From positions 558,001 to 622,000 of the forward strand of contig NZ_JAASQJ010000004.1 in the NCBI RefSeq assembly GCF_011762185.1: DNA of 64,000 nt, written 5' to 3'. Made by a program: the position numbers and the translations under genes. This stretch comes from Dyadobacter arcticus. Its GTDB lineage: Bacteria; Bacteroidota; Bacteroidia; Cytophagales; Spirosomataceae. Positions 6,650 through 16,659 of this stretch are shown in pieces. How positions within the stretch are numbered: position 1 is the stretch's first letter; each line of letters begins with the position of its first letter. The notes under the pieces were generated by a model. That model saw only the letters and a list, made by a program, of their open reading frames with translations. It was not told where the DNA came from and ran no database searches.

Positions 6650-8338
6650 ATGAACACAGAAATTTTAGGCGTCATTGCCATGTATGCAATCACCATCCTG
6701 ATGGCAATCCCATTTGGTAAGTACATTGCAAAAGTCTACGCAGGCGAAAAAACGCTGCTGGACCCGGTTTTCAATCCTATTGAAAATTTATTTTTTCGAA
6801 TTAGCTCAATAGATCGAAAGGTAGAAATGAACTGGAAGCAACACATGGTTGCCTTGCTGACAATCAATTTTGTCTGGTTCTTGCTGGGTATGTTTGTCCT
6901 GATGAACCAGGGCTGGCTGCCATTAAACCCGGATGGTAACCCCGGACAAAGTGCCGATCTGGCATTTAATACCAGCATTTCCTTTGTGGTCAATTGTAAC
7001 TTGCAGCATTACTCGGGTGAAAGTGGCGTGAGTTATTTATCACAGCTGTTTTTAATGTTCCTGCACTTTGTCAGCGCGGGAACGGGTATGGCCGCAGCGG
7101 TGGTATTGTTTATCGCTTTAAAGGAAAAGACGGCTGAAAAGCTGGGCAACTTTTATAACCTGATGGTTGTCTCATGTACCCGCATCCTTTTGCCTGCATC
7201 AATCCTGGTGGCAACCATTCTTGCCTTCAATGGCATGCCCATGACTTTCGAAGGGAAGGACAGTATCATTACCATGCAGGGCGACACCGTAGGCGTTTCC
7301 ACCGGCCCGGTAGCGGCTTTTATTGCCATTAAGCACCTGGGCACAAACGGCGGCGGATTTTACGGTGCCAATTCAGCGCACCCGCTTGAAAACCCCAATT
7401 ACCTGACCAACATGGTCGAAATGTTTTCTCAAATGATTATCCCGCTGGCTATGATTTTTTCGCTCGGCTACTTTTTGAAAAGAAAGAAAATGGCCTGGAT
7501 GATTTTCGGCGTGATGACCGTTGGGTTTCTAGTACTGTGCGTACCAACGATTATCTGGGAAGTCCAGGGTAACCCGGCCCTCGCTCAAATGGGTGTCGAC
7601 ATGGGCGCTGGTGCCATGGAAGGAAAGGAGACGAGAATAGGTAGTGCAGCTTCCGGCTTTTGGAGTATAGCCACCACCGTTATATCAACAGGCTCAGTCA
7701 ACGCGATGCACGATAGTTCGATGCCGCTATCGGGAATGATGCAGATGCTATCCATGATGACCAACGCCTTCTATGGGGGCTGTGGCGCGGGGATATTAAA
7801 CTTCTTCATTTTTATCATCCTGGCGGTCTTCATCAGCGGTCTGATGGTCGGGCGTACGCCGGAGTTTCTGGGTAAAAAGATCGAAGGGCGCGAAATGAAA
7901 ATTGCGATGATCGTAGCGCTTTTACATCCCTTGCTGATTTTGGCAGGTACTGCTCTTGCTGCCGCGTTTCCTGCAATTACTTCGGCAAACCTGAACAATC
8001 CAGGCTTCCACGGATTTAGCGAAATGCTCTATGAATATACATCATCGGCAGCCAACAACGGCAGTGGCTTCGAAGGACTTGGCGACAACAACCCCTGGTG
8101 GAACATTACCACGGGCTTTGTTTTGATCCTTTCCCGCTTCATCCCGATCATTGGGCCGGTTGCGATTGCAGGACTTTTGGCCAAGAAAAAATATATCCCG
8201 GAAAGTGCTGGTACGCTCCGTACAGATTCAGCGACATTCGGGATGATGGTTTTGGCCGTGATCGTTATCATTACCGCATTGTCATTCTTCCCATCGCTGA
8301 CATTAGGGCCAATTGCAGAATATTTTAGTATGCGTTAA
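6650..8338 (+). CDS. kdpA: KdpA, potassium-translocating subunit of the Kdp ATPase
   Basis: 562-residue polytopic inner-membrane protein that selects and conducts potassium in the KdpFABC pump. Pore-loop signatures: NCNLQHYSGE, LGTNGGGFYGANSAHPLENP, FYGGCGAG and ANNGSGFEGLGDNNPWWN. Start chosen at the ATG right after the 44-residue peptide gene; an earlier in-frame start at 6599 would overlap that gene by 47 nt. kdpB follows after 77 nt. It is clearly paralogous to the orphan kdpA at 2423-4129, sharing pore loops but diverged elsewhere. Confidence 0.96.
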   Translation: MNTEILGVIAMYAITILMAIPFGKYIAKVYAGEKTLLDPVFNPIENLFFRISSIDRKVEMNWKQHMVALLTINFVWFLLGMFVLMNQGWLPLNPDGNPGQSADLAFNTSISFVVNCNLQHYSGESGVSYLSQLFLMFLHFVSAGTGMAAAVVLFIALKEKTAEKLGNFYNLMVVSCTRILLPASILVATILAFNGMPMTFEGKDSIITMQGDTVGVSTGPVAAFIAIKHLGTNGGGFYGANSAHPLENPNYLTNMVEMFSQMIIPLAMIFSLGYFLKRKKMAWMIFGVMTVGFLVLCVPTIIWEVQGNPALAQMGVDMGAGAMEGKETRIGSAASGFWSIATTVISTGSVNAMHDSSMPLSGMMQMLSMMTNAFYGGCGAGILNFFIFIILAVFISGLMVGRTPEFLGKKIEGREMKIAMIVALLHPLLILAGTALAAAFPAITSANLNNPGFHGFSEMLYEYTSSAANNGSGFEGLGDNNPWWNITTGFVLILSRFIPIIGPVAIAGLLAKKKYIPESAGTLRTDSATFGMMVLAVIVIITALSFFPSLTLGPIAEYFSMR

Positions 8339-8415
8339 TCAAACCTGATAAAATTAAATAACAGCTAGCAGCCAAAGCCAATCGCTAACCGCTAATAGCT
8401 AATAGCTCCAAAACA

Positions 8416-10455
8416 ATGAAAAATCAAAATGCATCCTTGTTCCAAAAGGATCTGGTGAACGAAGCTTTAAAGCAGTCATTCATCAAACTTAACCCCCGGG
8501 TCTTGTTCCGCAACCCGGTCATGTTCACTGTCGAGATCGGTACATTCGTCATGTTTGCCGTCTGTATCTGGATCTTGTCAGGAAACACCACGCAGGGCAG
8601 TTTCGGTTATAATTTTGTGATCTTTCTGATCCTGCTGCTTACATTGCTGTTTGCAAACTTTGCCGAAGCAATTGCAGAAGCCAGGGGAAAAGCCCAAGCC
8701 AATAGCTTGCGTAAAACGCGTGAAGAGACGCCTGCCAAACTGGTCACTGATAACAAACCGGGCTTTGGCGTAGCGACCCAAAGTGTGATGTCGGCCCAGA
8801 TGAAAAAGGGCGATGTCTTCATCTGCGAAGCAGGGGATAACATACCAACCGATGGTGAGATCATCGAAGGTTTGGCAACGATAGACGAAAGCGCCATCAC
8901 CGGCGAATCAGCCCCGGTCATACGGGAAGCGGGCGGTGATAAAAGCAGCGTGACCGGCGGTACGAAGGTGCTCTCTGACAAGATCAAGGTAATGGTCTCC
9001 ACTGCGCCCGGCGAAAGCTTTTTGGACAAAATGATCGCCCTGGTGGAAGGTGCAAGCCGCCAGAAAACGCCGAACGAAATCGCTTTGACCATCCTTTTGG
9101 CCGGATTCACCCTCGTGTTTGTGATCGTGTGTATGACGCTCAAACCCTTTGCGGATTACTCCAACACGCCCATTACGATTTCCGCCTTTATTTCGCTGTT
9201 TGTCTGCCTGATCCCAACGACAATTGGCGGCCTTCTTTCCGCCATTGGTATTGCCGGTATGGACCGGGCACTGCGTGCGAATGTGATCACCAAATCCGGT
9301 AAGGCTGTGGAAACAGCTGGTGACATTGATGTGCTTTTACTTGACAAGACTGGTACGATCACTATCGGTAACAGAAAGGCGACCCATTTTCATACTGCCA
9401 AGGGGGTTACCGATAACCACTTTATAAAAAACGCCGTGCTGAGCTCGATTGCAGATGAAACCCCGGAAGGTAAATCCATCCTGGAACTGGCCAATGCTTC
9501 ACCTTCTACGTATCAGCTTAATGATCCAAAGTTTATCAAATTCACGGCCGAAACGCGTAGCTCAGGGGTCGATTTTGAGGATACGCGTATCCGGAAAGGT
9601 GCTTTTGACTCGATCCGCAACTTGGTAACCCAAGCTGGCAACCAGTTCCCATCTGAAATTGACGAAAGAGTAAAAATGATTTCCAATAATGGCGGCACGC
9701 CACTGGTGGTTTCTGAAAACGAGCGTGTACTGGGCGTGATCGAGTTGCAAGATATCATTAAGCCTGGTATCAGCGAGCGTTTTGAGCGCCTTCGTAAAAT
9801 GGGTGTCAAAACGGTGATGGTGACGGGTGATAACCCACTGACTGCCAAGTTTATTGCTGAAAAAGCTGGTGTAGACGACTTTATCGCCGAAGCCAAGCCG
9901 GAGGACAAAATGAATTACATCAAAAGGGAGCAGGAAGGCGGTAAGCTGGTCGCGATGATGGGCGACGGTACCAACGATGCTCCTGCACTTGCACAAGCCG
10001 ACGTTGGTGTGGCCATGAACAGCGGGACACAAGCTGCCAAGGAAGCAGGTAACATGGTGGACCTGGACAACGACCCTACCAAGCTGATCGAGATCGTTGA
10101 GATCGGAAAACAGCTTTTGATGACACGCGGGACCTTGACCACGTTTTCGATTGCTAATGACGTGGCTAAATATTTCGCCATCATCCCGGCATTGTTTATC
10201 GCAAGTATACCGGCGCTGCAAGGCTTGAACATCATGGGCTTGAACAGTCCTCAAAGCGCGATCCTGTCAGCGGTGATCTTCAATGCGGTTATCATTCCAT
10301 TTTTGATCCCGCTGGCTTTGAAAGGGGTCGCTTACAAGCCTATCGGTGCAAGCGCGCTGTTGAGAAGGAACCTTTTCATCTACGGGCTGGGTGGTATTCT
10401 GGTCCCGTTTGTCGGCATCAAAGTGATTGACCTGGTAGTCAGTATTTGGATTTAG
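8416..10455 (+). CDS. kdpB: KdpB, P-type ATPase subunit of the potassium pump
   Basis: 679-residue P-type ATPase that hydrolyses ATP to drive potassium uptake through KdpA. Visible are the actuator motif TGES, the phosphorylation motif DKTGTIT (Asp about residue 310), the hinge/binding motif [21 protein letters not shown] and [20 protein letters not shown]. The last third has the KdpB-typical [18 protein letters not shown] and a hydrophobic C-terminus. Length equals that of well-studied KdpB proteins. It sits between kdpA (77 nt gap) and kdpC (45 nt gap) in one operon. Confidence 0.97.
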   Translation: MKNQNASLFQKDLVNEALKQSFIKLNPRVLFRNPVMFTVEIGTFVMFAVCIWILSGNTTQGSFGYNFVIFLILLLTLLFANFAEAIAEARGKAQANSLRKTREETPAKLVTDNKPGFGVATQSVMSAQMKKGDVFICEAGDNIPTDGEIIEGLATIDESAITGESAPVIREAGGDKSSVTGGTKVLSDKIKVMVSTAPGESFLDKMIALVEGASRQKTPNEIALTILLAGFTLVFVIVCMTLKPFADYSNTPITISAFISLFVCLIPTTIGGLLSAIGIAGMDRALRANVITKSGKAVETAGDIDVLLLDKTGTITIGNRKATHFHTAKGVTDNHFIKNAVLSSIADETPEGKSILELANASPSTYQLNDPKFIKFTAETRSSGVDFEDTRIRKGAFDSIRNLVTQAGNQFPSEIDERVKMISNNGGTPLVVSENERVLGVIELQDIIKPGISERFERLRKMGVKTVMVTGDNPLTAKFIAEKAGVDDFIAEAKPEDKMNYIKREQEGGKLVAMMGDGTNDAPALAQADVGVAMNSGTQAAKEAGNMVDLDNDPTKLIEIVEIGKQLLMTRGTLTTFSIANDVAKYFAIIPALFIASIPALQGLNIMGLNSPQSAILSAVIFNAVIIPFLIPLALKGVAYKPIGASALLRRNLFIYGLGGILVPFVGIKVIDLVVSIWI

Positions 10456-10500
10456 AAAATAATAAAAAATTAATAGCATACTAGCTAAAAGCTTCAAATC

Positions 10501-11058
10501 ATGAAAACGAACATATTTCCCGCAATTAAACTGACCATCATTACTCTGATCTTTTTCAGCGTGGTGTACCCGGCGCTGATCTGGGCTGTTGCCCAACTCG
10601 CCCCTAACAGTGGTCACGGTGAAGTGGTTACCGCCAATGGTAAAAAATACTACTCCAATATTGGCCAGACTTTCACCGAAGACCAATATTTCAACAGCCG
10701 TCCGTCCGCAGTGGGCTACAACGCTGCTGGTAGCGGTGGCAGTAATAAGGGGCCTTCCAACCCGGAATATCTTTCGGTGGTGCAGGCCAGGATTGATACA
10801 TTCCTGGTACATAATCCTGGGGTTAGCAAAAAAGACATTCCTGTTGAGCTGGTAACTGCCAGTGGCAGCGGGCTTGATCCGGACATTTCCCCAAAAGCTG
10901 CCCTGGTACAGGTTAAAAGAATTGCAGCTGTACGCAAGGTAGCCGAAGAGAAAGTCAAACAAATCATTGATTCGAACACTGAGAAACCATTGCTTGGCCT
11001 GTTCGGACCTGAGAAAGTGAATGTGCTCAGCTTGAACATTGCACTGGAAAAACTTTAA
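10501..11058 (+). CDS. kdpC: KdpC, accessory subunit of the potassium pump
   Basis: 185-residue protein with one N-terminal membrane helix (about residues 8-29) and a periplasmic domain. Typical KdpC signatures are YFNSRPSAVGYNAAGSGGSN and LVTASGSGLDPDISPKAALVQ, followed by a Val/Lys-rich helix. It closes the kdp structural genes. A GC-rich inverted repeat (GGCCCC at 11071 / GGGGCC at 11093) lies just behind it and could attenuate read-through into the porin gene. Confidence 0.95.
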   Translation: MKTNIFPAIKLTIITLIFFSVVYPALIWAVAQLAPNSGHGEVVTANGKKYYSNIGQTFTEDQYFNSRPSAVGYNAAGSGGSNKGPSNPEYLSVVQARIDTFLVHNPGVSKKDIPVELVTASGSGLDPDISPKAALVQVKRIAAVRKVAEEKVKQIIDSNTEKPLLGLFGPEKVNVLSLNIALEKL

Positions 11059-11144
11059 GATTAAACCTTTGGCCCCTACAAGCAGCGACGCGGGGGCCTG
11101 GGTCCTTTAATAGCGCCGCTACATTTATTTACACTACCATTTTA

Positions 11145-12248
11145 ATGAAAAGTCTATTATTAAGCGCATTGGGGTTAGCTTTTTTGAACCCCGTTATGGC
11201 ACAGGATTCGACAGAAACTGCAAATCCTTTAACGATCAGTGGCTACGCCGAAGCCTATTACAATTATGATTTTAACAGGCCACTTAACAACACGGCACCT
11301 GGCTTTCTTTACAACTTCAACAGGGCAGGGGAAGTCAACCTGAACCTGGGGTTTATCAAGGCTAACTACACCACAGAGCGGGTAAGGGGCAATCTGGCGC
11401 TAGCCACAGGAACGTACATGAATGCAAATTATGCAGCCGAACCAGGCGTGCTGAAAAATATTTACGAAGCTAATGTTGGTGTGAAGATTGCGAAAAACAG
11501 CAATTTGTGGATCGACGCTGGTATTATGCCGTCTCATATTGGGTTTGAAAGCGCGATCGGAAAAGATAACTGGGCAATGACAAGGAGTTTGGTTGCAGAA
11601 AACACCCCCTATTTTGAATCAGGGGTGAAGCTGGGCTTTACCACCAAAGACGAAAAGCTATATCTGTCGGCGATGTATTTGAACGGTTGGCAGCGCATCC
11701 AAAGGGTTGACGGTAATACCACGCCAGCATTTGGTACTCAGATTACTTACAAGCCAGCCGCAACGGTAACTTTGAATTACAGCACATTCATTGGAAATGA
11801 TAAGCCGGACAGTTTACGCCTGATGCGTTACTACCACAACTTTTACGGCATATTCCAGCTCAGCGAAAAATTCGGTTTGACGGCAGGGTTTGATTACGGT
11901 ACCGAGCAAAAGGCAAAAGGCAGCAGCAATTATAATAATTGGTTTGTGCCGGTGTTAATTGCACGCTATTCGCCTTCGCCCAGGGTCAATATTGCTGCGC
12001 GTGGTGAGTACTTCCAGGATAAAAACGGCGTGATCATTGCCACCGGGACGGAAAACGGTTTTCAGACCTTTGGCGTTTCGGCCAATATTGATTACGCGAT
12101 TTTCCCAGGTGTGCTCTGGCGTGTTGAAGCGAGGAACCTGAGCAGTAAGGACCGTATATTTTTAGAAAGAGCAACCTCGGACGGGGCAGAAGGTGCTTCC
12201 AAAAAAGACAACTTCTTTTTGACAACTTCGATATCTGTTGCATTCTGA
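11145..12248 (+). CDS. Outer-membrane porin (BBP2-like beta-barrel)
   Basis: 367-residue protein with a cleavable signal peptide (residues 1-19, ending PVMAQ). The rest consists of alternating amphipathic strands with a terminal aromatic (ISVAF), the pattern of an outer-membrane barrel. LTISGYAEAYYNYDFNRP and the ending resemble the 'putative beta-barrel porin-2' family common in Bacteroidota. Lying between kdpC and the KdpD-like sensor, it may let potassium or small solutes cross the outer membrane (inference). A perfect hairpin terminator follows at once. Confidence 0.8.
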   Translation: MKSLLLSALGLAFLNPVMAQDSTETANPLTISGYAEAYYNYDFNRPLNNTAPGFLYNFNRAGEVNLNLGFIKANYTTERVRGNLALATGTYMNANYAAEPGVLKNIYEANVGVKIAKNSNLWIDAGIMPSHIGFESAIGKDNWAMTRSLVAENTPYFESGVKLGFTTKDEKLYLSAMYLNGWQRIQRVDGNTTPAFGTQITYKPAATVTLNYSTFIGNDKPDSLRLMRYYHNFYGIFQLSEKFGLTAGFDYGTEQKAKGSSNYNNWFVPVLIARYSPSPRVNIAARGEYFQDKNGVIIATGTENGFQTFGVSANIDYAIFPGVLWRVEARNLSSKDRIFLERATSDGAEGASKKDNFFLTTSISVAF

Positions 12249-12252
12249 TTTT

Positions 12253-12275
12253 ATGCCGGGCCATAGGCCCGGCAT
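12253..12275 (+). terminator. Hairpin terminator after the porin gene
   Basis: ATGCCGGGCC pairs perfectly with GGCCCGGCAT around a 3-nt ATA loop, 5 nt after the stop codon. Only a short T run follows. Confidence 0.75.
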
Positions 12276-12376
12276 TTAACTTTACACTATAAATGATCAC
12301 ACAATTTCAGGTAGATTATTTTTTTGCTTAACCCTGGTTACTAAGCCATTATTATTTTTAATTATAGCCAACAAAG

Positions 12377-13501
12377 ATGTCTGAAACCAGTCCGAATGCA
12401 CAGCACTTCTTGGACCTGATCAAAAGGTCCCGGCGTGGAAAGTTCAAGATCTATATCGGCATGAGCGCCGGTGCAGGAAAAACCTTCCGTATGTTGCAAG
12501 AAGCGCACGCACTGCTTCGAAATGGTATTGACGTCAAGATCGGATATATAGAGACCCATAACCGGAAAGAGACGCACGATTTGCTCGAAGGGCTGCCGGT
12601 TATTCCCCGTAGAAAATTGTTTTATAAAGGAAAGGAGCTCGACGAGCTGGATGTACAGGCTGTGATCAGCCTTCGTCCCGAGGTGGTGATTGTCGATGAG
12701 CTGGCCCATACCAACATTGAAGGCAGCAAAAATGACAAACGCTGGCAGGATGTGCTCGAAATCCTGGACGCGGGGATCAATGTGATCAGCGCGGTGAATA
12801 TCCAGCATATTGAGAGCCTGAATGAAGAGGTCAAGGAAATCACGGGCGTTGAAGTAAAAGAACGGATCCCGGACAGCGTGCTGGGCGCGGCAGATGAAGT
12901 AGTCAATATAGACCTTACGGCCGATGAACTGATCACGCGGTTAAAGGAGGGCAAAATTTACAAGCCCGAAAAAATACATACTGCGCTCAACAACTTCTTT
13001 AAAGCAGACCATATCCTGCAACTTAGGGAGTTGGCCTTAAAAGAAGTGGCCAGCCAGGTGGAGAGGAAAGTTGAGTCTGAAATACCAAAAATGGTCGCCT
13101 CGCGCCGCGAAAAATTCCTTGCCTGCATCAGTAGCAATGAGGGCACAGCGCGCCATGTGATAAGAAAAACAGCCCGTCTGGCCAGTTATTACAACAGCAA
13201 GTGGTTGGTGTTATATGTTCAGACGCCCAATGAAAGTCAGGATAAGATAGCGCTGGACAAACAAAGGCATCTGATCAATAACTTTAAATTGGCCACCGAA
13301 AAGGGCGGCGAGATTGTACGGGTGCAAAGCGCCAACATTTCTGAGGCTATTATTGAAGTGGCAGAGCAGCGTGAGATCACGACAATATGCTTGGGTAAGC
13401 CACACATTACGCTTATAAAGGTCATTTGGGCCACCAACCTCTTTAACAACCTTTTGAAAAAGCTGTCTTCCTCCAACATTGACCTTGTAATCCTATCCTG
13501 A
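12377..13501 (+). CDS. kdpD: KdpD sensor/USP domain protein lacking a kinase
   Basis: 374-residue cytoplasmic protein equal to the N-terminal part of KdpD. Residues about 20-230 are the KdpD sensor domain (Walker A-like GMSAGAGKT, VDELAHTNIEGSKNDKRWQD, INVISAVNIQHIESLN). Residues about 245-374 are a universal-stress-protein domain. It has no membrane segments, HisKA or ATPase domain. The histidine kinase gene starts 24 nt downstream on the same strand, so sensor and kinase are separate proteins made from one operon. In full-length KdpD these parts sense potassium/turgor and regulate kinase and phosphatase activity. Confidence 0.93.
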   Translation: MSETSPNAQHFLDLIKRSRRGKFKIYIGMSAGAGKTFRMLQEAHALLRNGIDVKIGYIETHNRKETHDLLEGLPVIPRRKLFYKGKELDELDVQAVISLRPEVVIVDELAHTNIEGSKNDKRWQDVLEILDAGINVISAVNIQHIESLNEEVKEITGVEVKERIPDSVLGAADEVVNIDLTADELITRLKEGKIYKPEKIHTALNNFFKADHILQLRELALKEVASQVERKVESEIPKMVASRREKFLACISSNEGTARHVIRKTARLASYYNSKWLVLYVQTPNESQDKIALDKQRHLINNFKLATEKGGEIVRVQSANISEAIIEVAEQREITTICLGKPHITLIKVIWATNLFNNLLKKLSSSNIDLVILS

Positions 13502-13525
13502 GCAAGAATAACATTTGAGCCGAAA

Positions 13526-15262
13526 ATGAAAATAAAGAACAAACTGAGACTAGGGCTGGGGACCCTTTTTTTTCTGATACTTGCCTTAGGTTTGATTGCA
13601 GCCAAACACGTTTATATCCTTAAAGAGGACACAGAAAACATTCTGGCTGATAACTATAAAACCCTTGATTATGCGCAGCGCATGCTGCTTGCTGTGGATG
13701 AAATCAATACCAATTCAAAGGCATGGGAAATATTTGGTCAGAACCTGGCAAAACAAAAAAATAATGTCACAGAGGTAGGGGAGGCAGAAGCTACACAGAA
13801 GGTCCAGGACCACTTCGAGCTGCTCAAAGCAGCCCCCCGAAACAGCACATTACCTGGTTTAATACGAAAAGACCTGTCTGAGTTAGCCCAAATCAACATG
13901 CGGGCCATTCAAAAAAAGAGCGATATCGCTGTGGGTTCGGTCCGCTCAGCAATGGTTGGTATCGTTTTGACTGCAACATTGTCTATTTTGATTGCTTTGA
14001 CACTACTGATCAACCTTCCTTCCAACATTGGTAACCCCATCCGGGAGCTTACAGAAAGCATTAGGGAAATTGCTGCTAAAAATTATTCCCAGCGTCTTCA
14101 TTTCTCTGGGAAAGACGAGTTTGGCCAGCTGGCCAGTTCATTTAATTCCATGGCAGAAAAACTGGAAGAATATGACAGCAGTAACTTGTCACAAATCCTG
14201 ATGGAGAAAAAAAGGACCGAAGCTTTGATCAACAACATGCATGAACCCGTCATTGGCCTGGATGAGAATAAAAATATTCTTTTCGCCAATAATGAAGCAG
14301 TCAAAATTACCGGGATGTCACTCGGGGACATGTTAGGAAAATCAGCGGTTGACTTGGCTGTTCAAAATGATTTGATCCGTGTTTTGATACAGGAGAAACA
14401 GGGTCACCACAATGGTATCAATTCCAATTCTGCTACGCCTTCACTGAAAATCTATGCGGACAACAAAGAAAGTTATTTCGAAAAAGAGGTCGTCGATATT
14501 ACGATCATACCAACTGGGGAGCGCCTAAAAAAATTTATTGGCCAGGTAATCCTATTGAAAAATATTACCCCATTCAAAGAACTCGACTTTGCCAAAACCA
14601 ATTTCATCGCAACGGTTTCCCATGAGCTAAAAACACCTATTTCGTCTATTAAAATGAGTTTGCAGCTCTTGGAAAGCCAGCAGACTGGCGCCCTTAACGA
14701 AGAGCAAAAGCAGCTGATGGAAAGCATTAAGGAAGACAGTAACCGTCTTTTGAAAATTACAGGAGAACTGCTGAATATGTCCCAGGTCGAAACCGGTAAT
14801 ATCCAGCTCAATATCCAGCAAAGCAGTCCGTATGCGATCATGCAGTATGCCCTGGATGCCGTAAAGCTTCCTATGGAGCAGAAGGAGATAGAACTGGTGG
14901 TGGAAACGGATGAAAATTTGCTTGATGTGAAGGCTGACATGGAAAAAACAGCCTGGGTGCTGATCAACTTTCTGACCAATGCGATCCGCTACTCCCAGCA
15001 AGAAGGGAGACTAGTTATCGAGCTTAGGGATGATGATAAAGCGGTCAAGTTCTCAGTGCGGGATGAAGGTAAAGGCATCGACAGCCGTTACCGAAACAAA
15101 ATATTTGACAGGTATTTCCAGGTACCAGGTAGTTCAAAGACGGGAACAGGGTTAGGGCTTGCAATCAGCAAGGAATTTATAGAAGCCCAGGGTGGGGCCA
15201 TAGGTGTTACCAGCGAGATCGGCATGGGCAGTACCTTCTATTTTGAACTGGCAAAAGCCTAG
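13526..15262 (+). CDS. Membrane sensor histidine kinase (HAMP-PAS-HisKA-HATPase)
   Basis: 578 residues. Membrane helices lie near 9-27 and 135-160 with an extracytoplasmic segment between them, followed by HAMP (about 160-215), a PAS domain (about 230-350), HisKA with the phospho-accepting His in ATVSHELKTP (about 368), and an HATPase domain with N box NFLTNAIRYS, G1 DEGKGID and G2 GTGLGLAISKEF. It is the second gene of the kdpD-like operon and probably supplies the kinase missing from that protein, with the sigma-54 response regulator as partner. A strong terminator follows. Confidence 0.93.
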   Translation: MKIKNKLRLGLGTLFFLILALGLIAAKHVYILKEDTENILADNYKTLDYAQRMLLAVDEINTNSKAWEIFGQNLAKQKNNVTEVGEAEATQKVQDHFELLKAAPRNSTLPGLIRKDLSELAQINMRAIQKKSDIAVGSVRSAMVGIVLTATLSILIALTLLINLPSNIGNPIRELTESIREIAAKNYSQRLHFSGKDEFGQLASSFNSMAEKLEEYDSSNLSQILMEKKRTEALINNMHEPVIGLDENKNILFANNEAVKITGMSLGDMLGKSAVDLAVQNDLIRVLIQEKQGHHNGINSNSATPSLKIYADNKESYFEKEVVDITIIPTGERLKKFIGQVILLKNITPFKELDFAKTNFIATVSHELKTPISSIKMSLQLLESQQTGALNEEQKQLMESIKEDSNRLLKITGELLNMSQVETGNIQLNIQQSSPYAIMQYALDAVKLPMEQKEIELVVETDENLLDVKADMEKTAWVLINFLTNAIRYSQQEGRLVIELRDDDKAVKFSVRDEGKGIDSRYRNKIFDRYFQVPGSSKTGTGLGLAISKEFIEAQGGAIGVTSEIGMGSTFYFELAKA

Positions 15263-15266
15263 TCAG

Positions 15267-15297
15267 TATCACTTTGATAACGCTTATCAAAATGGAA
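15267..15297. promoter_or_regulatory. Paired palindromic operator 4
   Basis: The perfect palindrome TATCACTTTGATA (15267-15279) and TATCAAAATGGAA (15285-15297), centres 18 bp apart. They begin 5 nt after the kinase stop, upstream of the GNAT gene. A possible but weak sigma-54 -24 element, TGGCAT, lies at 15380. Confidence 0.7.
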
Positions 15298-15328
15298 TAG
15301 TACCGCACCGGCAAATGTTAATTTTAAA

Positions 15329-15369
15329 AGAATCAACTATCTGGTTATCAGATAGTTGATTCTTTTTTT
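15329..15369 (+). terminator. Rho-independent terminator of the kinase operon
   Basis: AGAATCAACTATCTG pairs perfectly over 15 bp with CAGATAGTTGATTCT around a GTTAT loop and is followed by a run of T. It separates the sensor operon from the GNAT unit, so the latter needs its own promoter in 15370-15434. Confidence 0.9.
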
Positions 15370-15434
15370 GGTAGCGACTTGGCATTGGAATGACCTTTTA
15401 ATATAGGTTATTAAAACAATCTGAAACTAAAAAA

Positions 15435-16184
15435 ATGATCTCGCAGCATAAAGGAATCAATTTAAAAAAACCAGTATTTCAATCATGGCATACATCAAAA
15501 CACACAATCACTTCGGCCCAAACAAGCCTAGGACAATTCAGTGGCTATATTCAGCGGCAAATGCCGCTGCAAGTAAACCCGAAACCGGGCCAGCAGAAGA
15601 CTTTGGAAGGGATCAATGTCCGTCTGGCGACAGCCAAAGACGCCGTTTTTTCCAAAATGATCACCGATGAAATGTGCAGCTCTGCCCTTGCAAGAGGTTG
15701 CGGTATTTCAAGGCGCAGTCCGAGGGATATTGAGGCCAAAATGAAAGAAGGCAAGGCTGTTATTGCAGTGACACCTCAAAATGAGTGGGTAGGCTTTTCA
15801 TACATTGAAACCTACGAAAGCAATGAATTTGTCTGTAACTCGGGGCTGATCGTGGCACCGGCCTACCGGAATTGTGGCGTGGCTAAGACCATTAAGCAAA
15901 GGATATTTGATCTGGCCAGAAGCTTATACCCCAATGCCAAAATATTCAGCATTACCACGGGCGGGGCAGTTATGAAGATGAACAGCCGACTTGGGTTTGA
16001 ACCGGTAACTTATGGTGAAATTACCAGGGAGAAGAAATTTTGGGAGGGTTGCAAGAGCTGCGTCAATTACCAGACTCTTGTAGGCAAAGGGTACAAAAAC
16101 TGCCTTTGTACAGCCATGCTTTTCAATCCCGCTGAGGAACTTGAAGAAGAAGAAATCGAGATGGAACCAGAACACTATAAATAA
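15435..16184 (+). CDS. GNAT N-acetyltransferase of the arginine-locus type
   Basis: 249-residue protein whose residues about 58-235 form a GNAT fold. NVRLATAKDAVFSKMITDEM, the acetyl-CoA loop region GLIVAPAYRNCGVAKTIKQR and SCVNYQTLVGKGYKNCLCTA resemble the acetyltransferase usually found beside argininosuccinate synthase in Bacteroidota. The first ~55 residues and the acidic tail (EELEEEEIEMEPE) are extra. Here it lies in a potassium locus behind paired operator 4 and not with arginine genes. The acceptor could be an amino acid made as a compatible solute or counter-ion (speculative). Confidence 0.8.
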   Translation: MISQHKGINLKKPVFQSWHTSKHTITSAQTSLGQFSGYIQRQMPLQVNPKPGQQKTLEGINVRLATAKDAVFSKMITDEMCSSALARGCGISRRSPRDIEAKMKEGKAVIAVTPQNEWVGFSYIETYESNEFVCNSGLIVAPAYRNCGVAKTIKQRIFDLARSLYPNAKIFSITTGGAVMKMNSRLGFEPVTYGEITREKKFWEGCKSCVNYQTLVGKGYKNCLCTAMLFNPAEELEEEEIEMEPEHYK

Positions 16185-16191
16185 AAATGAG

Positions 16192-16566
16192 ATGGAAAAT
16201 ATGAAATCTGTTAGCAAACCAATCCTGTATTTACATATGCTGAATGCCGCATCTTTTGCAGTAATCACTTATGCAGTAATTTTTTGCAGCATACATCTTA
16301 AAGGGCTTCCAGAGCAGCTGCACGTATCGCGCATGGCCGGGATAGGACGTGGGGGACTTGTCAATAAAAGCATTTTCTGGGATGACGTATATTTGATGGT
16401 GGCTTCGTACCTGGTCATTTCTTTAATATGCCTTTACTTACGGGTTATTCCCTTCCGTAACAACAAGGGGCACGCTATGGCAATAATGGCATCGCTGATG
16501 AACCTATGCATTTCTTCGATATTTGCAGTGGTCATCGTTGGCACATTAAAACAAGTGACCCATTAA
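16192..16566 (+). CDS. Small polytopic membrane protein
   Basis: 124 residues with three membrane helices (about 12-32, 66-84 and 97-118). It begins 7 nt after the GNAT stop and is probably co-transcribed. Start ATG 16192 (or 16201) chosen because the upstream in-frame extension would overlap the GNAT gene. No family recognised; the VSRMAGIGRGGLVNKSIFWDD loop between helices 1 and 2 is the most distinctive part. Confidence 0.7.
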   Translation: MENMKSVSKPILYLHMLNAASFAVITYAVIFCSIHLKGLPEQLHVSRMAGIGRGGLVNKSIFWDDVYLMVASYLVISLICLYLRVIPFRNNKGHAMAIMASLMNLCISSIFAVVIVGTLKQVTH

Positions 16567-16595
16567 TGAGAAAAGTTTGATTCAAACGTTAAAAG

Positions 16596-16635
16596 AAGGA
16601 GCAAAGCAGCACGTTTAAATGCTGCCTTGCTCCTT
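16596..16635. terminator. Bidirectional hairpin terminator between convergent genes
   Basis: AAGGAGCAAAGCAGCA (16596-16611) pairs with TGCTGCCTTGCTCCTT (16620-16635) over 15 of 16 positions. It lies between the small membrane protein gene and the convergent hflX. Confidence 0.8.
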
Positions 16636-16659
16636 TCCTGTTTGCGGATTAAAACTGAC

